A stretch of DNA of 64,000 nucleotides from Rhodococcus sp. 06-235-1A (GCF_002258785.1 NZ_NOYI01000009.1:248001-312000); one strand, 5' to 3'. Positions 55,447-64,000 are shown, numbered from the stretch's first letter. Made by a program: numbers and translations. The notes: a model not told the origin generated them from the sequence alone.

Positions 55447-56262
55447 TCAGCCGAACGAAAACGGCATCACACGCAGGAAGTTGCCTGCGGGATCGAATGC
55501 GAGGTTGCCGCTTTCCTTGTCGGAGTTCTCGGCCGAGACGTAGATCTCGGGTCCGTTGTCGCTGCCGTGGAAGCTCACGCTGTAGCTGTCGATGCGAGAC
55601 ATGTTCAGGCTCTCGCGGGCACCGGCGATGATCCCCGCGGTTTTCGTCAGATCGACAGTCGCCAGATCGATCTGAGGTTCGTCGAAATCGCGCGTGCTCG
55701 AGAAATTGTCGTCGTAGTCGTCGATGACGCCGTCGCGATAGGTGTAGCTGACTTGCTTCTGGGGCAGCCCGGGTGCGGGTGCCGAAATGACGGCGTAGTT
55801 GTCGTACAAACCGAGCCGGTCGACAACAGACGTGCCGATCTTCTGTCGCAGGGCATCGACGATGTCCACCACGATCGCAGGATTCTGGTATCGCGCTTCC
55901 CCGAGGTCCGAGACCGGGGCCTCCGAGCTCGAGCAGGCGCGAATGCCGAACGTGAGCGCCACCATCGCTGCAACCACGGGCACTGCGACGGTCATGAACC
56001 CCAGTCGCGACCCTTTGGCCGTGGCGATCGGATGCGCAAGCTCGATGGGGTCGGCCATCGGCTGCAGATCGGTGTCGTTCTGTAGGTCCTCGATGAGGGC
56101 GTGCAGATCGGCGATCGTCTCGGCTTCCTTGGCCAGCTCGATCCTCGCGGCGTGCTCGAAATCGGACAGTTGGCCGTCGGCGAGCGCCTCGTCCAATGTG
56201 GCGCACGTATCGGAGCGATCCACATCACGCGCTCGCGTGGTGGGCGGTAGTCGCTTCGGCAC
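55447..56262 (-). CDS. DUF1707 membrane-anchored protein 2
   Basis: 271 residues from GTG at 56262; the longer frame upstream is antisense to ponA1 and is not used. DUF1707 at residues ~10-60 (DVDRSDTCATLDEALADGQLSDFEHAARI), span at ~87-107, external part ending SAENSDKESGNLAFDPAGNFLRV, a counterpart to the C-terminus of protein 1. The two look like a tandem duplication that has diverged strongly. Divergent from the DUF5318 gene. Confidence 0.75.
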   Translation of the reverse strand: MPKRLPPTTRARDVDRSDTCATLDEALADGQLSDFEHAARIELAKEAETIADLHALIEDLQNDTDLQPMADPIELAHPIATAKGSRLGFMTVAVPVVAAMVALTFGIRACSSSEAPVSDLGEARYQNPAIVVDIVDALRQKIGTSVVDRLGLYDNYAVISAPAPGLPQKQVSYTYRDGVIDDYDDNFSSTRDFDEPQIDLATVDLTKTAGIIAGARESLNMSRIDSYSVSFHGSDNGPEIYVSAENSDKESGNLAFDPAGNFLRVMPFSFG

Positions 56263-56361
56263 AGGTGGAGCATAGTTTCTCGCGCCCGAATCGGGTCGGT
56301 CTCGTCGCCCAGGCGGGGTTCGCAGGTCCCCATCGGAGGGGTCGCACGTACTCTGGTCCTC

Positions 56362-56793
56362 GTGCGACTTCAGCGACAGGTGGTGGACTACGCCCTTCAG
56401 CGTCGGTCGCTGCTGGCCGAGGTCTACTCCGGTAGGACGGGTGTAGCAGCGGTCTGCGATGCAGATCCGTACCTGCTCCGCGCGGCCAAATTCCACGGAC
56501 GCGGCAGTGATGTGGTGTGCCCCATCTGCCGCAAGGAGCAGCTCACCTTGGTGTCCTGGGTTTTCGGTGAGAAGCTGGGCGCGCTGTCCGGCTCGGCGCG
56601 AACGGCCGACGAACTCGTTCGCCTTGCTGCAACCCAGGAGGAGTTCTCGGTCCATGTGGTCGAGGTGTGCCGCTCGTGCAGCTGGAACCACCTCGTCCAG
56701 TCCTATGTCCTCGGGGCCGTCCCCGCACCCAAGCAACCCCGTCGTCCGCGATCGGGTTCCCGCCAACCGAACCGTCGAACCGCGAGTGAATGA
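56362..56793 (+). CDS. DUF5318 family protein with zinc-ribbon cysteines
   Basis: 143 residues from GTG. Begins RLQRQVVDYALQRRSLLAEV; VVCPIC and VCRSCSW form a two-CxxC zinc ribbon. The family sits immediately upstream of ponA1 throughout the mycolata (Rv0049 in M. tuberculosis). Role unknown, possibly tied to wall synthesis. Basic Pro/Arg-rich C-tail. Confidence 0.88.
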   Translation: MRLQRQVVDYALQRRSLLAEVYSGRTGVAAVCDADPYLLRAAKFHGRGSDVVCPICRKEQLTLVSWVFGEKLGALSGSARTADELVRLAATQEEFSVHVVEVCRSCSWNHLVQSYVLGAVPAPKQPRRPRSGSRQPNRRTASE

Positions 56794-56862
56794 CACAATC
56801 GCTGAGCTGATGCCATTGCGCGAGAAGTCGACGCGGCCGCCGAAATTACTGGAGATCTGTAC

Positions 56863-59571
56863 GTGAGTTCCCCCTACGACAACAACCCGGGTAGCAACGA
56901 ACCTGGCCGTAGCGACTCCGGACGGCGTCCCGACGTGCCCGGTCCCCCGCGTGGCAGCAGGCATTCCGATCCACCCGGGCGTCGTCCGACGCCTCCTCCC
57001 GGGCAGCGACCCGTCCCCCCTCCCGGCCAGCGTCCGATGCCTCCGCAGGGCCGTCCGCCGATGCCTCCTCCCGGGCAACGTCCCGGCCCTCCTCCTGGCC
57101 AGCGTCCGATGCCTCCGCAGGGCAGGCCACCCATGCCTCCTCCCGGGCAACGACCCGGCCCTCCTCCCGGACAGCGACCCGGCCCTCCTCCTGGCCAGCG
57201 TCCGATGCCTCCGCAGGGTCGACCAGTGCAGGGGCGTCCTGCGCAGGGCAGGCCGCCGGTTGCTCCGGTGAGCGGCCGTCCCGCAGGCGAACGTCCTTAC
57301 GGTGAACGGCGCTACGGTGAGCCGCCCATCGCGCCTCCGCTCCGATCCGGTGCTGTGCCACCACCCCACGAACCGAACGATCCATCAGTTCTCTCCTCGG
57401 GCAGCGAACCGCCCGAGCCGCCCGAAAGAGGTCCCGCCGCGAAAACGAAGAAGAAGTCCAAGTGGCGGGTCGTTCGGCGCAGTCTCTATGCGTTGATCGC
57501 CCTGGGTCTGATCGTGCCGATTCTGGCGTTCATGGTGGCGTACACCGTCGAGGACGTGCCTCGACCCGGCGACCTCAGGACCAACCAGGTGGCGACGATC
57601 TTCGCTTCCGACGGTTCGAGTGTGCTCGGCAAGGTGGTGCCTCCCGAGGGCAACCGCACCGACGTGACGATCGATCAGATTCCGGAGCACGTGCGTAACG
57701 CGGTGCTGTCTGCCGAGGACCGCGACTTCTACTCCAACCCTGGATTCTCGGTGACCGGTTTCGGCCGAGCCCTGCGAGACAATGTGCTCGGACGCGACAG
57801 CGCCGGTGGTGGTTCCACGATCACCCAGCAGTATGTGAAGAACGCACTGGTCGGCAACGATCGGACGCTGACTCGAAAGATGCGCGAACTCGTCATCTCC
57901 TCGAAGATGGCGCGCCAGTGGTCCAAGGACGACATCTTGGCGGCGTACCTCAACACCATCTACTTCGGACGGGGTGCCTACGGCATCGCCGCTGCGTCGA
58001 CCGCGTACTTCGGCAAGTCCGTCGACCAACTCTCCGTCGAGGAGGGTGCGGTCCTCGCGGCTGTCATCCAGCAGCCCTCCGGCCTCGATCCCGAGTTCAA
58101 CCCCACCGGCGCGCAATCTCGTTGGGATTACGTGCTCGACGGAATGGTGTCCCAGGGCCAGCTCGACGCAACCCAGCGAGCCGCGATGCTGTTCCCGGCG
58201 GTGGTCCCCACCTCACAGATCGACTCCGGTGACGCCGACGATGCCGGCCCGAACGGTCTGATCAAGGCTCAGGTGCTGCGTGAATTGTCCGAGGTCGGCG
58301 TCAGCGATCAGGACCTCAACACCGAGGGTCTGCAGATCACCACGACGATCGATCCCAAGGCTCAAGCGGCTGCGGTCGAGGCCGTGAACGACAGCCTCGA
58401 GGGCGAACCGTCGGAGCTGCGGACGGCATCGGTGTCGGTCGATCCGCGCACGGGCGCGGTCCGCTCCTACTACGGCGGCGCGGACGGACGCGGGTTCGAC
58501 TTCGCGCAGTCCGGCTTGCAGACCGGATCGTCGTTCAAGGTGTTCGGCCTCGCTGCCGCGCTGGACCAGGGCATTCCGCTGTCGAAGATGTACGACAGTT
58601 CCTCGCTCGACGTCAACGGCATCCAGATCAGCAACGTCGAGGGCGAATCCTGCGGAACGTGCACCATCGCCGAGGCACTCAAGCGGTCACTGAACACGAG
58701 CTTCTACCGCATGATGCTCGGCATGGACAACGGCCCGCAGGCCATCGCGGACATGGCTCACAAGCTCGGTATCCCGCAGGAGATCGAGGGCGTCGGCCCC
58801 ACCCTGACCGAGCCCGACAACGCCGGCCCGAACTACGGAATCGTGCTCGGCCAGTACCAATCTCGCGTTCTCGACATGGCCTCGGCCTACGCGACACTGG
58901 CGGCGTCCGGGGTGTACCACACGCCGCACTTCGTGCAGAAGGTCGTCACCGCAGACGGCACGGTGCTGCTCGATCGCGCTCCCGAGGCGGGTCAGCAGGT
59001 CGTCTCGGCTGCGGTTGCGGACAACGTGACCTCTGCGATGCGTCCGATCGCCGGATACTCCAACGGGCACAACCTTGCAGGCGGTCGCCAGTCCGCTGCG
59101 AAGACCGGTACCGCTCAGCTGGGTGACACCGGACAGAACAAGGACGCGTGGATGGTCGGATACACGCCGTCGCTGTCGACGGCGGTGTGGGTCGGCACCG
59201 AGCAGGGCCTGCCGCTCGAGAACAGTTACGGCGGGCCGATCTACGGATCGGGCATACCGTCGGACATCTGGAAGGCGACGATGGACGGGACACTCGAGGG
59301 CACGTCCAACGAGACGTTCCCGACGCCGGAGGCCATCGCGGGTCAGGCCGGTGTGCCGCAGTACTCCGCTCCCGCACCGACTGCCACGGCGACGCCGTCG
59401 GCACCCCCGCCGGTGACCCTGCCTATTCCGACGGAGATCTCGCCGCCGGTCGTCATCACCCCGCGGCAGGTCGAGATTCTGCCCGGCGTGACCATCCCGC
59501 TTCCCGGCCTCGCTCCGGCTCAGCCGGAACCTGCGCCCGCAGCGCCCGAACCGGCGACTCCCGGGCAGTAG
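56863..59571 (+). CDS. ponA1: Class A bifunctional penicillin-binding protein
   Basis: 902 residues from GTG. A cytoplasmic Pro/Gln/Arg-rich region (residues ~30-195) with 8-residue repeats precedes the membrane span (~207-228). The GT51 transglycosylase starts with SAEDRDFYSNPGFSVTG (Glu near 284) and GGGSTITQQYVKN. The transpeptidase has SxxK as GSSFKVF, SxN as SLNTSF and KTGT as AAKTGTAQ. A Pro/Ala-rich C-tail (last ~75 residues) may reach the outer wall. It polymerises and cross-links peptidoglycan at the growing pole. Gene position matches Rv0050. Confidence 0.95.
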   Translation: MSSPYDNNPGSNEPGRSDSGRRPDVPGPPRGSRHSDPPGRRPTPPPGQRPVPPPGQRPMPPQGRPPMPPPGQRPGPPPGQRPMPPQGRPPMPPPGQRPGPPPGQRPGPPPGQRPMPPQGRPVQGRPAQGRPPVAPVSGRPAGERPYGERRYGEPPIAPPLRSGAVPPPHEPNDPSVLSSGSEPPEPPERGPAAKTKKKSKWRVVRRSLYALIALGLIVPILAFMVAYTVEDVPRPGDLRTNQVATIFASDGSSVLGKVVPPEGNRTDVTIDQIPEHVRNAVLSAEDRDFYSNPGFSVTGFGRALRDNVLGRDSAGGGSTITQQYVKNALVGNDRTLTRKMRELVISSKMARQWSKDDILAAYLNTIYFGRGAYGIAAASTAYFGKSVDQLSVEEGAVLAAVIQQPSGLDPEFNPTGAQSRWDYVLDGMVSQGQLDATQRAAMLFPAVVPTSQIDSGDADDAGPNGLIKAQVLRELSEVGVSDQDLNTEGLQITTTIDPKAQAAAVEAVNDSLEGEPSELRTASVSVDPRTGAVRSYYGGADGRGFDFAQSGLQTGSSFKVFGLAAALDQGIPLSKMYDSSSLDVNGIQISNVEGESCGTCTIAEALKRSLNTSFYRMMLGMDNGPQAIADMAHKLGIPQEIEGVGPTLTEPDNAGPNYGIVLGQYQSRVLDMASAYATLAASGVYHTPHFVQKVVTADGTVLLDRAPEAGQQVVSAAVADNVTSAMRPIAGYSNGHNLAGGRQSAAKTGTAQLGDTGQNKDAWMVGYTPSLSTAVWVGTEQGLPLENSYGGPIYGSGIPSDIWKATMDGTLEGTSNETFPTPEAIAGQAGVPQYSAPAPTATATPSAPPPVTLPIPTEISPPVVITPRQVEILPGVTIPLPGLAPAQPEPAPAAPEPATPGQ
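57025..57218 (+). repeat. Tandem coding repeats in ponA1 N-terminus
   Basis: The segment starting GGCCAGCGTCCGATGCC occurs at 57025, 57097 and 57193, spaced 72 and 96 bp, both multiples of 24. Each 24-bp unit codes one octapeptide of type GQRPxPPP. Such exact DNA repeats invite length variation between strains. Confidence 0.85.
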
Positions 59572-59583
59572 CGACTCACCCCG

Positions 59584-61176
59584 GTGACGACCGAACCCGA
59601 CCGCAAGGGTCGAGCAGTGGCGAGCCCCGGTCGCCTCGACTCGGCAAGCAGGCAAGACCGCGATTTACCCAGGAGCGCAGCGGGCCGCGATTTACCCAGT
59701 CGCACCGATCCGATGACCGGGGAACTGTCCTCGGTCATCGGCGGTCCGGTGGGGCAGCACGCGGTGATCGGACGGCAGCGTTGGTTCACAGCGCTTCGAG
59801 TCATCCTGCTGCTTGCGGTGATCTTCCTCAGCTTCGGTTGGTTCGCGAAGGCCGCGTGCATTCAGCAGGCACCGGTGGGCCCGGGCGGTGAGCTCGGACT
59901 CGACTGGAGTGGCAGTCGGCAGTACGTGGCCATGTGTTACTCGGACACGGTGCCGCTCTACGGCGCGGAGCGGCTCGATCAAGGCGCCTTCCCGTACAAG
60001 AAGTCCTGGGAGGAAACCCGGGCCGACGGCTCGAGCCAGATTCGGTACATGGAGTACCCGGTGCTCGCGGGCATGTATCAGTACGGCTCGATGGTCGTCG
60101 GAAAGATGTGGAACTCGATCGGTTTCCTGCCGCAGGCCCTGCCGGTGGTCGTCTACTTCAACGTCGTCGCCCTGGGGCTGGCCGTGGCTTGGTTGGTCAC
60201 CGTGTGGGCCACCGCGATAGCGGCCGGACGCCGGATCTGGGACGCGGCTCTGGTGGCAGCGTCACCGTTGGTGATCGTGCACGGATTCACCAACTTCGAT
60301 GCTCTGGCAACGGCTTTCGCGCTCACCGGCCTGCTGGCATGGGCCAAGAAGCGGCCGGTCCTTGCGGGGGTACTGATCGGCCTCGGCGGTGCCACCAAGC
60401 TTTATCCCCTGCTGTTCCTCGGTCCGCTGTTGGTGCTGTGCTGGCGCACCGGGCGGATGCGCGAGTGGGGGCTCACCGCAGGCGCCGCTGTCGGGGCCTG
60501 GCTTGCGGTCAATCTTCCTCTGGCACTTCTGTATCCGTCGGGATGGAACGAGTTCTTCCGGCTCAACTCCGAGCGTGGTGCCGACCCGGACTCGCTGTAC
60601 AACGTAGTCACCTCGTTCACCGGCTGGTCCGGCTTCGACGGTCCCCTGTACCCCGGCGACAAGCCGCTGATCCTCAATGCTGTCACGCTGGTGTTGTTCG
60701 CGATCGTGTGTGCGGTGGTCGCCTACATCGGCACGACGGCCCCGGTGCGGCCGCGGTTGGCACAGTTGGTGTTCCTGGTCGTGGCAGGGTTCCTGCTCAC
60801 CAACAAGGTGTGGAGCCCGCAGTATTCGCTGTGGCTGGTTCCGCTGGCCGTGCTGGCTCTGCCGCATCGCCGAATTCTGTTGGCATGGATGGCGATCGAC
60901 GCGTTCGTCTGGTTTCCGCGAATGTACTACTACCTGGGTGTGGAGAACAAAGGCCTACCCGAGCAGTGGTTCACCGCGACCGTGGTGGTGCGCGATGTCG
61001 CCGTGATCGGATTGTGCGCGTTGATCATTCGGCAGATCTACCGTCCGTCCGAAGACCTCATTCGAAACGGCAGCGCCGTCGACCCGCTCGGTGGCGTGCT
61101 CGACGGCGCTGCGGATCGGACCATTGCAGATCGGACCGGGGCCCGCAAGGTCACATATAGCGGCCCAGCTGTTTGA
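59584..61176 (+). CDS. GT87-family polyprenyl-phosphomannose-type glycosyltransferase
   Basis: 530 residues from GTG, 12 bp after ponA1. Ten or more spans; the first large external loop has the acidic RYMEYPVLAG motif, and FNFDALATAFALTGLLAWAKKR-type sequence (here FTNFDALATAFAL) plus GATKLYPLLFLGPLL are GT87 (GT-C) hallmarks, where DPM-type sugar donors are used to extend wall glycans. Matches Rv0051 in position. The N-terminus (first ~60) is disordered with short duplicated words (RDLP). The last 26 bp overlap the convergent TerD gene. Confidence 0.87.
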   Translation: MTTEPDRKGRAVASPGRLDSASRQDRDLPRSAAGRDLPSRTDPMTGELSSVIGGPVGQHAVIGRQRWFTALRVILLLAVIFLSFGWFAKAACIQQAPVGPGGELGLDWSGSRQYVAMCYSDTVPLYGAERLDQGAFPYKKSWEETRADGSSQIRYMEYPVLAGMYQYGSMVVGKMWNSIGFLPQALPVVVYFNVVALGLAVAWLVTVWATAIAAGRRIWDAALVAASPLVIVHGFTNFDALATAFALTGLLAWAKKRPVLAGVLIGLGGATKLYPLLFLGPLLVLCWRTGRMREWGLTAGAAVGAWLAVNLPLALLYPSGWNEFFRLNSERGADPDSLYNVVTSFTGWSGFDGPLYPGDKPLILNAVTLVLFAIVCAVVAYIGTTAPVRPRLAQLVFLVVAGFLLTNKVWSPQYSLWLVPLAVLALPHRRILLAWMAIDAFVWFPRMYYYLGVENKGLPEQWFTATVVVRDVAVIGLCALIIRQIYRPSEDLIRNGSAVDPLGGVLDGAADRTIADRTGARKVTYSGPAV

Positions 61177-62416
61177 CGGCTTCACCGGCGTGCTTGGCCT
61201 GGATGCCGTCGCCGATCGCTTGGAGCTTCCACTCACTGCCCTGGCGATACACCTTGGCCATCACCAATCCGGTGAAGGGCATACCGCCCTGCAGGGTGAA
61301 GCGGGCGAGTTCGGTGTTGGTGGTGTTGTCGACCAGACGGCAGAACGCGTTTGCCACCTGCTCGAACGTCTGGCCGCGATACGAGGTGACGGTGAAGACG
61401 ATGCCCGTGACGTGCTGGGGCACCTTCGTCAGGTCGACCACGATGACCTCGTCGTCCCCCTCGCCCTCTCCGGTGAGGTTGTCGCCCTGGTGCACGATCG
61501 AGCCGTCCTTGGCTTTGAGCTGGCCGTAGTAGACGACGTCGTTGACGTCGCGGTCTGCGAGCATGATCGCCGACGCGTCCAAGTCGATGTTCGCGGCTCG
61601 GCCACCGCCGCCGAACAGGCCACCCTTCTTCGGGGTGGTCACCGGGTCCCAGCCCAGGCCCATGCGAATGACCGTCAGCGCCACGCCGCCGTCCTTGCGG
61701 AGGGTGACCTTCTGGCCCTTCGTGAGGCTGACGGGCTTGGCCTTGGTGAGGCTGACTTCCGGAGCCTCGGTGCGGACCGGGGCGGCGGGTGGTGCAGGCG
61801 GCGCAGCGGGCGGCGGTGGGGTCGCGGGAGCGGGGGGAGGTGTCGGAGCGGGAGCCGGGGCGTCATCCACGGACACACCGTGATCGGTCACCAGTGCGGC
61901 GAATCCGCCCGCGTAACCCTGCCCGACGGCCCGAACCTTCCAGCTGCCCTGACGACGATAGATCTCCAGTGCGATCACGATCGATTCCGAGCTCAACCCG
62001 TCGATCGTGTACTCGTACAGCACGTTTCCGGCAGTGTCGCTGACTCGCGCCACCGGGGCGGTGGATCGACCGAAATTGCTCGACGCGTCGTCGAGGGTGA
62101 TCACCGCGCGAATCTGCTCGATGTCGGCGGGAACTGCAGCGAGCGACACGGCGAGCCGAGCCGGTCCGCCCTGGCCGGGTTCGAGGCGGACGCCCGGGCC
62201 GGTGGGCTGGTTGAAGAACACGAAATCGGCGTCGGTACGCACTTTTCCGGCGTCGGTGACAAGCAGCGCAGACAGGTCCGCGGGTACGGCCAGCGAGATG
62301 GAGACGACGACGTCACCGACGGTGAGGGGGCCGTTCTGACCCTTGGACAACGGTTGACCGGCCGGAGCAGACAATGTGATGGACTCTCTCTCGTAGTGCT
62401 GGTTACCGCCATCCAA
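61151..62416 (-). CDS. Double TerD-domain protein (tellurite/stress family)
   Basis: Up to 421 residues. Two TerD domains (residues ~13-190 and ~228-420) are joined by a Pro/Ala-rich linker (APAPTPPPAPATPPPP). Each has the Ca-binding-type signature: VRTDADFVFFNQP and IMLADRDVNDVVYYGQL. The family gives tellurite, phage and stress phenotypes, mostly by unknown means. No ATG or GTG is available: the frame opens with TTG 62416, another TTG is at 62374, and the usual family start (Met-Thr-Leu-Ser-Ala-Pro) falls on ATC at 62380, behind GAGAGAG. 3' end overlaps the GT87 gene. Confidence 0.88.
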   Translation of the reverse strand: MDGGNQHYERESITLSAPAGQPLSKGQNGPLTVGDVVVSISLAVPADLSALLVTDAGKVRTDADFVFFNQPTGPGVRLEPGQGGPARLAVSLAAVPADIEQIRAVITLDDASSNFGRSTAPVARVSDTAGNVLYEYTIDGLSSESIVIALEIYRRQGSWKVRAVGQGYAGGFAALVTDHGVSVDDAPAPAPTPPPAPATPPPPAAPPAPPAAPVRTEAPEVSLTKAKPVSLTKGQKVTLRKDGGVALTVIRMGLGWDPVTTPKKGGLFGGGGRAANIDLDASAIMLADRDVNDVVYYGQLKAKDGSIVHQGDNLTGEGEGDDEVIVVDLTKVPQHVTGIVFTVTSYRGQTFEQVANAFCRLVDNTTNTELARFTLQGGMPFTGLVMAKVYRQGSEWKLQAIGDGIQAKHAGEAVKQLGRYM

Positions 62417-62458
62417 TGTACTTGTTCGATTTGTCCGACTGGTGTGGCTGAGCGGACG

Positions 62459-62686
62459 TCAGACTTGGCGCAGGGTGAACAGGTCGCCGGGCGTACAGCC
62501 GAGAACGCGGCACACCGCGGTGAGCGTCGAGAATCGGATGGCCTTGGCGCGGTCGTTCTTGAGCACCGACAGATTGACGACGCTGACTCCGGCTAGACGC
62601 GAGAGCTCGGCGAGCGTCATGCCGCGGGCGTCGAGAATCTCGCCCAGATGACAGACGACCAGATGGTCGACGAACTCCTCCGCCAT
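62459..62686 (-). CDS. XRE-type small HTH regulator
   Basis: 75 residues. LGEILDARGMTLAELSRLAGVSVVNLSVLKNDRAKAI region is a Cro/CI-type HTH (HTH_26), ending VCRVLGCTPGDLF. Start overlaps the preceding DUF2975 stop by one base (TGATG), so the two are co-translated, the usual arrangement of DUF2975 membrane proteins and their regulators. Likely binds the TATCGATA octamers ahead of the operon. Confidence 0.88.
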   Translation of the reverse strand: MAEEFVDHLVVCHLGEILDARGMTLAELSRLAGVSVVNLSVLKNDRAKAIRFSTLTAVCRVLGCTPGDLFTLRQV

Positions 62687-63285
62687 CAGACCAGACCATC
62701 GGCATCGCGAGCGAGCTTGGAGCCTTGCCGAAGGACTGCGTAGACGAATTGCAGAACGAGTGCCACGACCACGGCCAGCCAGAATGCGCCCAGGCTCCGC
62801 GCAGTATCAGTGACCTCGGTCGTCTCGAGCGCGCCCTGAATTGCGTTGGTACTCATCACTCGAAGGCCTCCGGTGATCATTGGATACAGCACAAGGCACA
62901 CGGCGACCACGACCAGGTCGATACTGGCACCGACGCTGAACGGGGTTTCCTCGATGACATTGTCGAAGAAGCGGTACGCGAAGAAGATCCCCACGAGAAC
63001 GACGACCCCACCGGCCACGATCTCGCCGTACCTCATGAAGTCGATCATCCCGATGAGTCTCTGGACATCGCTCTTGGCCACGCTGAGCTCGATGACGTTC
63101 CCTGGCTGCAACTGTCCGCCGAACAGGTCGAGAGTCGGTACGCCTTCCCGTGGCGTGACGGTGGCGCTGACATAGTCCGACGCGTGGTACTGCCACAGCC
63201 TCCATCCCGACCACACGACCGCGAGTGCCCCATAGAACACCATCGCCCATTTGTTGGCTCGTGCCGAGCCGAGTCCGTATGCCAT
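62686..63285 (-). CDS. DUF2975-like membrane protein
   Basis: 199 residues. Four spans: ~15-32, ~85-105, ~120-142 and ~165-188. A conserved external loop precedes span 2. Family members pair with a small XRE protein as here. The membrane protein may sequester or inform its DNA-binding partner; this is unproven. Confidence 0.8.
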   Translation of the reverse strand: MAYGLGSARANKWAMVFYGALAVVWSGWRLWQYHASDYVSATVTPREGVPTLDLFGGQLQPGNVIELSVAKSDVQRLIGMIDFMRYGEIVAGGVVVLVGIFFAYRFFDNVIEETPFSVGASIDLVVVAVCLVLYPMITGGLRVMSTNAIQGALETTEVTDTARSLGAFWLAVVVALVLQFVYAVLRQGSKLARDADGLV

Positions 63286-63298
63286 CCCGCCGCCTCCA

Positions 63299-63347
63299 TA
63301 TCGATAGTCGATAACAACGAATATCGATAACCTATCGCTTATCGATA
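63299..63347. promoter_or_regulatory. Three TATCGATA octamers upstream of the DUF2975/XRE operon
   Basis: Perfect palindromes TATCGATA at 63299-63306, 63322-63329 and 63340-63347, with partial copies at 63308 (TCGATA) and 63332 (CTATCG). They cover the region just before the DUF2975 start at 63285. An XRE operator array is the likely role. Confidence 0.7.
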
Positions 63348-63369
63348 GGGTGTCAAGGGGTAGGCGACG

Positions 63370-64000
63370 TCACCGCCTCAGCGCAACCGCCATGTGCTGA
63401 CCGATCTCCGACGCCAAGCCGGCGGTATCGGCAGGCACGATGTCGATGGTGTCCTCGGAATAGACGATGTATCGGCCGTCTCGTTCGAAGTCCATCCAGA
63501 AGAACGCGACCGCGTCGGTGTCGCGTCGGTTGTCGTAGGTCCTGCCGCGCGCGACGATGACCTCACCGACCGCAGACCGTGGACGATCGAAGAACGTCCG
63601 GAACCGTTCGTCGGCCGTTGCTCCTCGGGTCGCGGCGGACAGATGCGTGCCACCCGATGACGCTGCAGCAGTGGCGCGTTCGAGTCGCTCTGCCGGTCGG
63701 TGGCCGGGAGCGATATTCGGTACGGATCCGAGAACTCGGGCGGGTGCCTGGGCCGGTCCGATCAACTCGATGGTGACGGCACCGCCGGAAGCGGCGTCGG
63801 GTCCGGGCTGCTGGGTGAGCACCGTGGCGACGTCGTGACGCACCGCCGCGTGGGCTCGGATGGTGCCGTAGCGAGGATCGCGGGTGTCGCCGCGACATTC
63901 GATGCGAACCACTGGATCGACGAGGGTGCGAACAGCCGCGCCGAGATCGTCGTCCATCAGCGCGTCGATTCGCGCCGACGCCTCCCGCCGCAGCAACTGG
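63370..64000 (-). CDS. EspG-like ESX-associated protein (5' end outside window)
   Basis: At least 209 residues; the frame is still open at the window edge. LLRREASARIDALMDDDLGAAVRTLVDPVVRIECRG resembles the middle of EspG, and RGRTYDNRRDTDAVAFFWMDFERDGRYIVY with DTIDIVPAD its C-terminal strands. EspG proteins are cytoplasmic chaperones that bind PE-PPE-like pairs for type VII secretion. No other ESX gene is visible here, so the partner may lie beyond the edge. Confidence 0.65.
   Translation of the reverse strand, partial: QLLRREASARIDALMDDDLGAAVRTLVDPVVRIECRGDTRDPRYGTIRAHAAVRHDVATVLTQQPGPDAASGGAVTIELIGPAQAPARVLGSVPNIAPGHRPAERLERATAAASSGGTHLSAATRGATADERFRTFFDRPRSAVGEVIVARGRTYDNRRDTDAVAFFWMDFERDGRYIVYSEDTIDIVPADTAGLASEIGQHMAVALRR

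Noticed and set aside
57025..57218. CRISPR-like repeat pattern
   Set aside because: Repeats are contiguous and in frame with ponA1; there are no unique spacers.
56263..57369. Extension of the second DUF1707 frame upstream
   Set aside because: Antisense to the ponA1 repeats and DUF5318; composition is repeat-derived.

Overview
The window is high-GC actinobacterial DNA and looks like Rhodococcus or a close mycolic-acid relative. The pointers are an antigen-85-type mycolyltransferase, a glucosylglycerate hydrolase, F420-type LLM and PPOX enzymes, an EspG-like gene at the right edge, and the order ino1-padR-DUF5318-ponA-GT87, which I recall from the Mycobacterium ino1-ponA1 region. GTG and TTG starts, ATGA overlaps and apparently leaderless genes are common. 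I saw no rRNA, tRNA, CRISPR array, transposase or integrase.

Layout. 1-9.6 kb: hydrolase end, small membrane protein, PPOX protein, a molybdopterin oxidoreductase with a cytochrome b partner, a PaaK-like ligase, a STAND NTPase behind a double-headed TetR regulator, a short LuxR regulator, an SDR and a DinB protein. 9.7-14 kb: glucosylglycerate hydrolase, a free-standing thioesterase with no visible catalytic His, a secreted GH25 lysozyme, and a PadR/hydrolase pair. 14-29.7 kb: a 4883-residue NRPS (C-A-PCP-E, C-A-PCP, C-A-PCP, C-A-PCP-TE) overlapping by ATGA with an exported mycolyltransferase. 30-36 kb: PhoX-like phosphatase, a GlnQ/GlnHP-type amino-acid importer, an LLM oxidoreductase and a metallopeptidase-like protein. 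36.1-42.2 kb: five-gene peptide/nickel-type ABC importer plus MFS exporter behind a Fur/Zur-like dyad, resembling a metallophore import/export set without synthesis genes.

42.4-46.3 kb: a MerR regulator whose 3' end is duplicated (298 bp, 4 mismatches) 1.9 kb downstream. The 1.6 kb between the copies has three small unrecognised genes and looks like an insertion. 46.5-51.5 kb: a sugar ABC importer (binding protein, two permeases, an unlisted 57-residue membrane protein, no ATPase), then LysR, YjbR and SnoaL-like genes. 51.7-64 kb: the conserved block with ino1 and its PadR regulator, a frame-broken ArsR-like gene, two DUF1707 proteins, DUF5318, ponA1, GT87, a double TerD protein, an XRE/DUF2975 pair behind repeated TATCGATA octamers, and a partial EspG-like gene.

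The items I find most novel are the NRPS-mycolyltransferase fusion of expression, the repeat-flanked insert in merR, and the metal-regulated-looking ABC/MFS operon. Substrates and products are inferred; no homology search was run.
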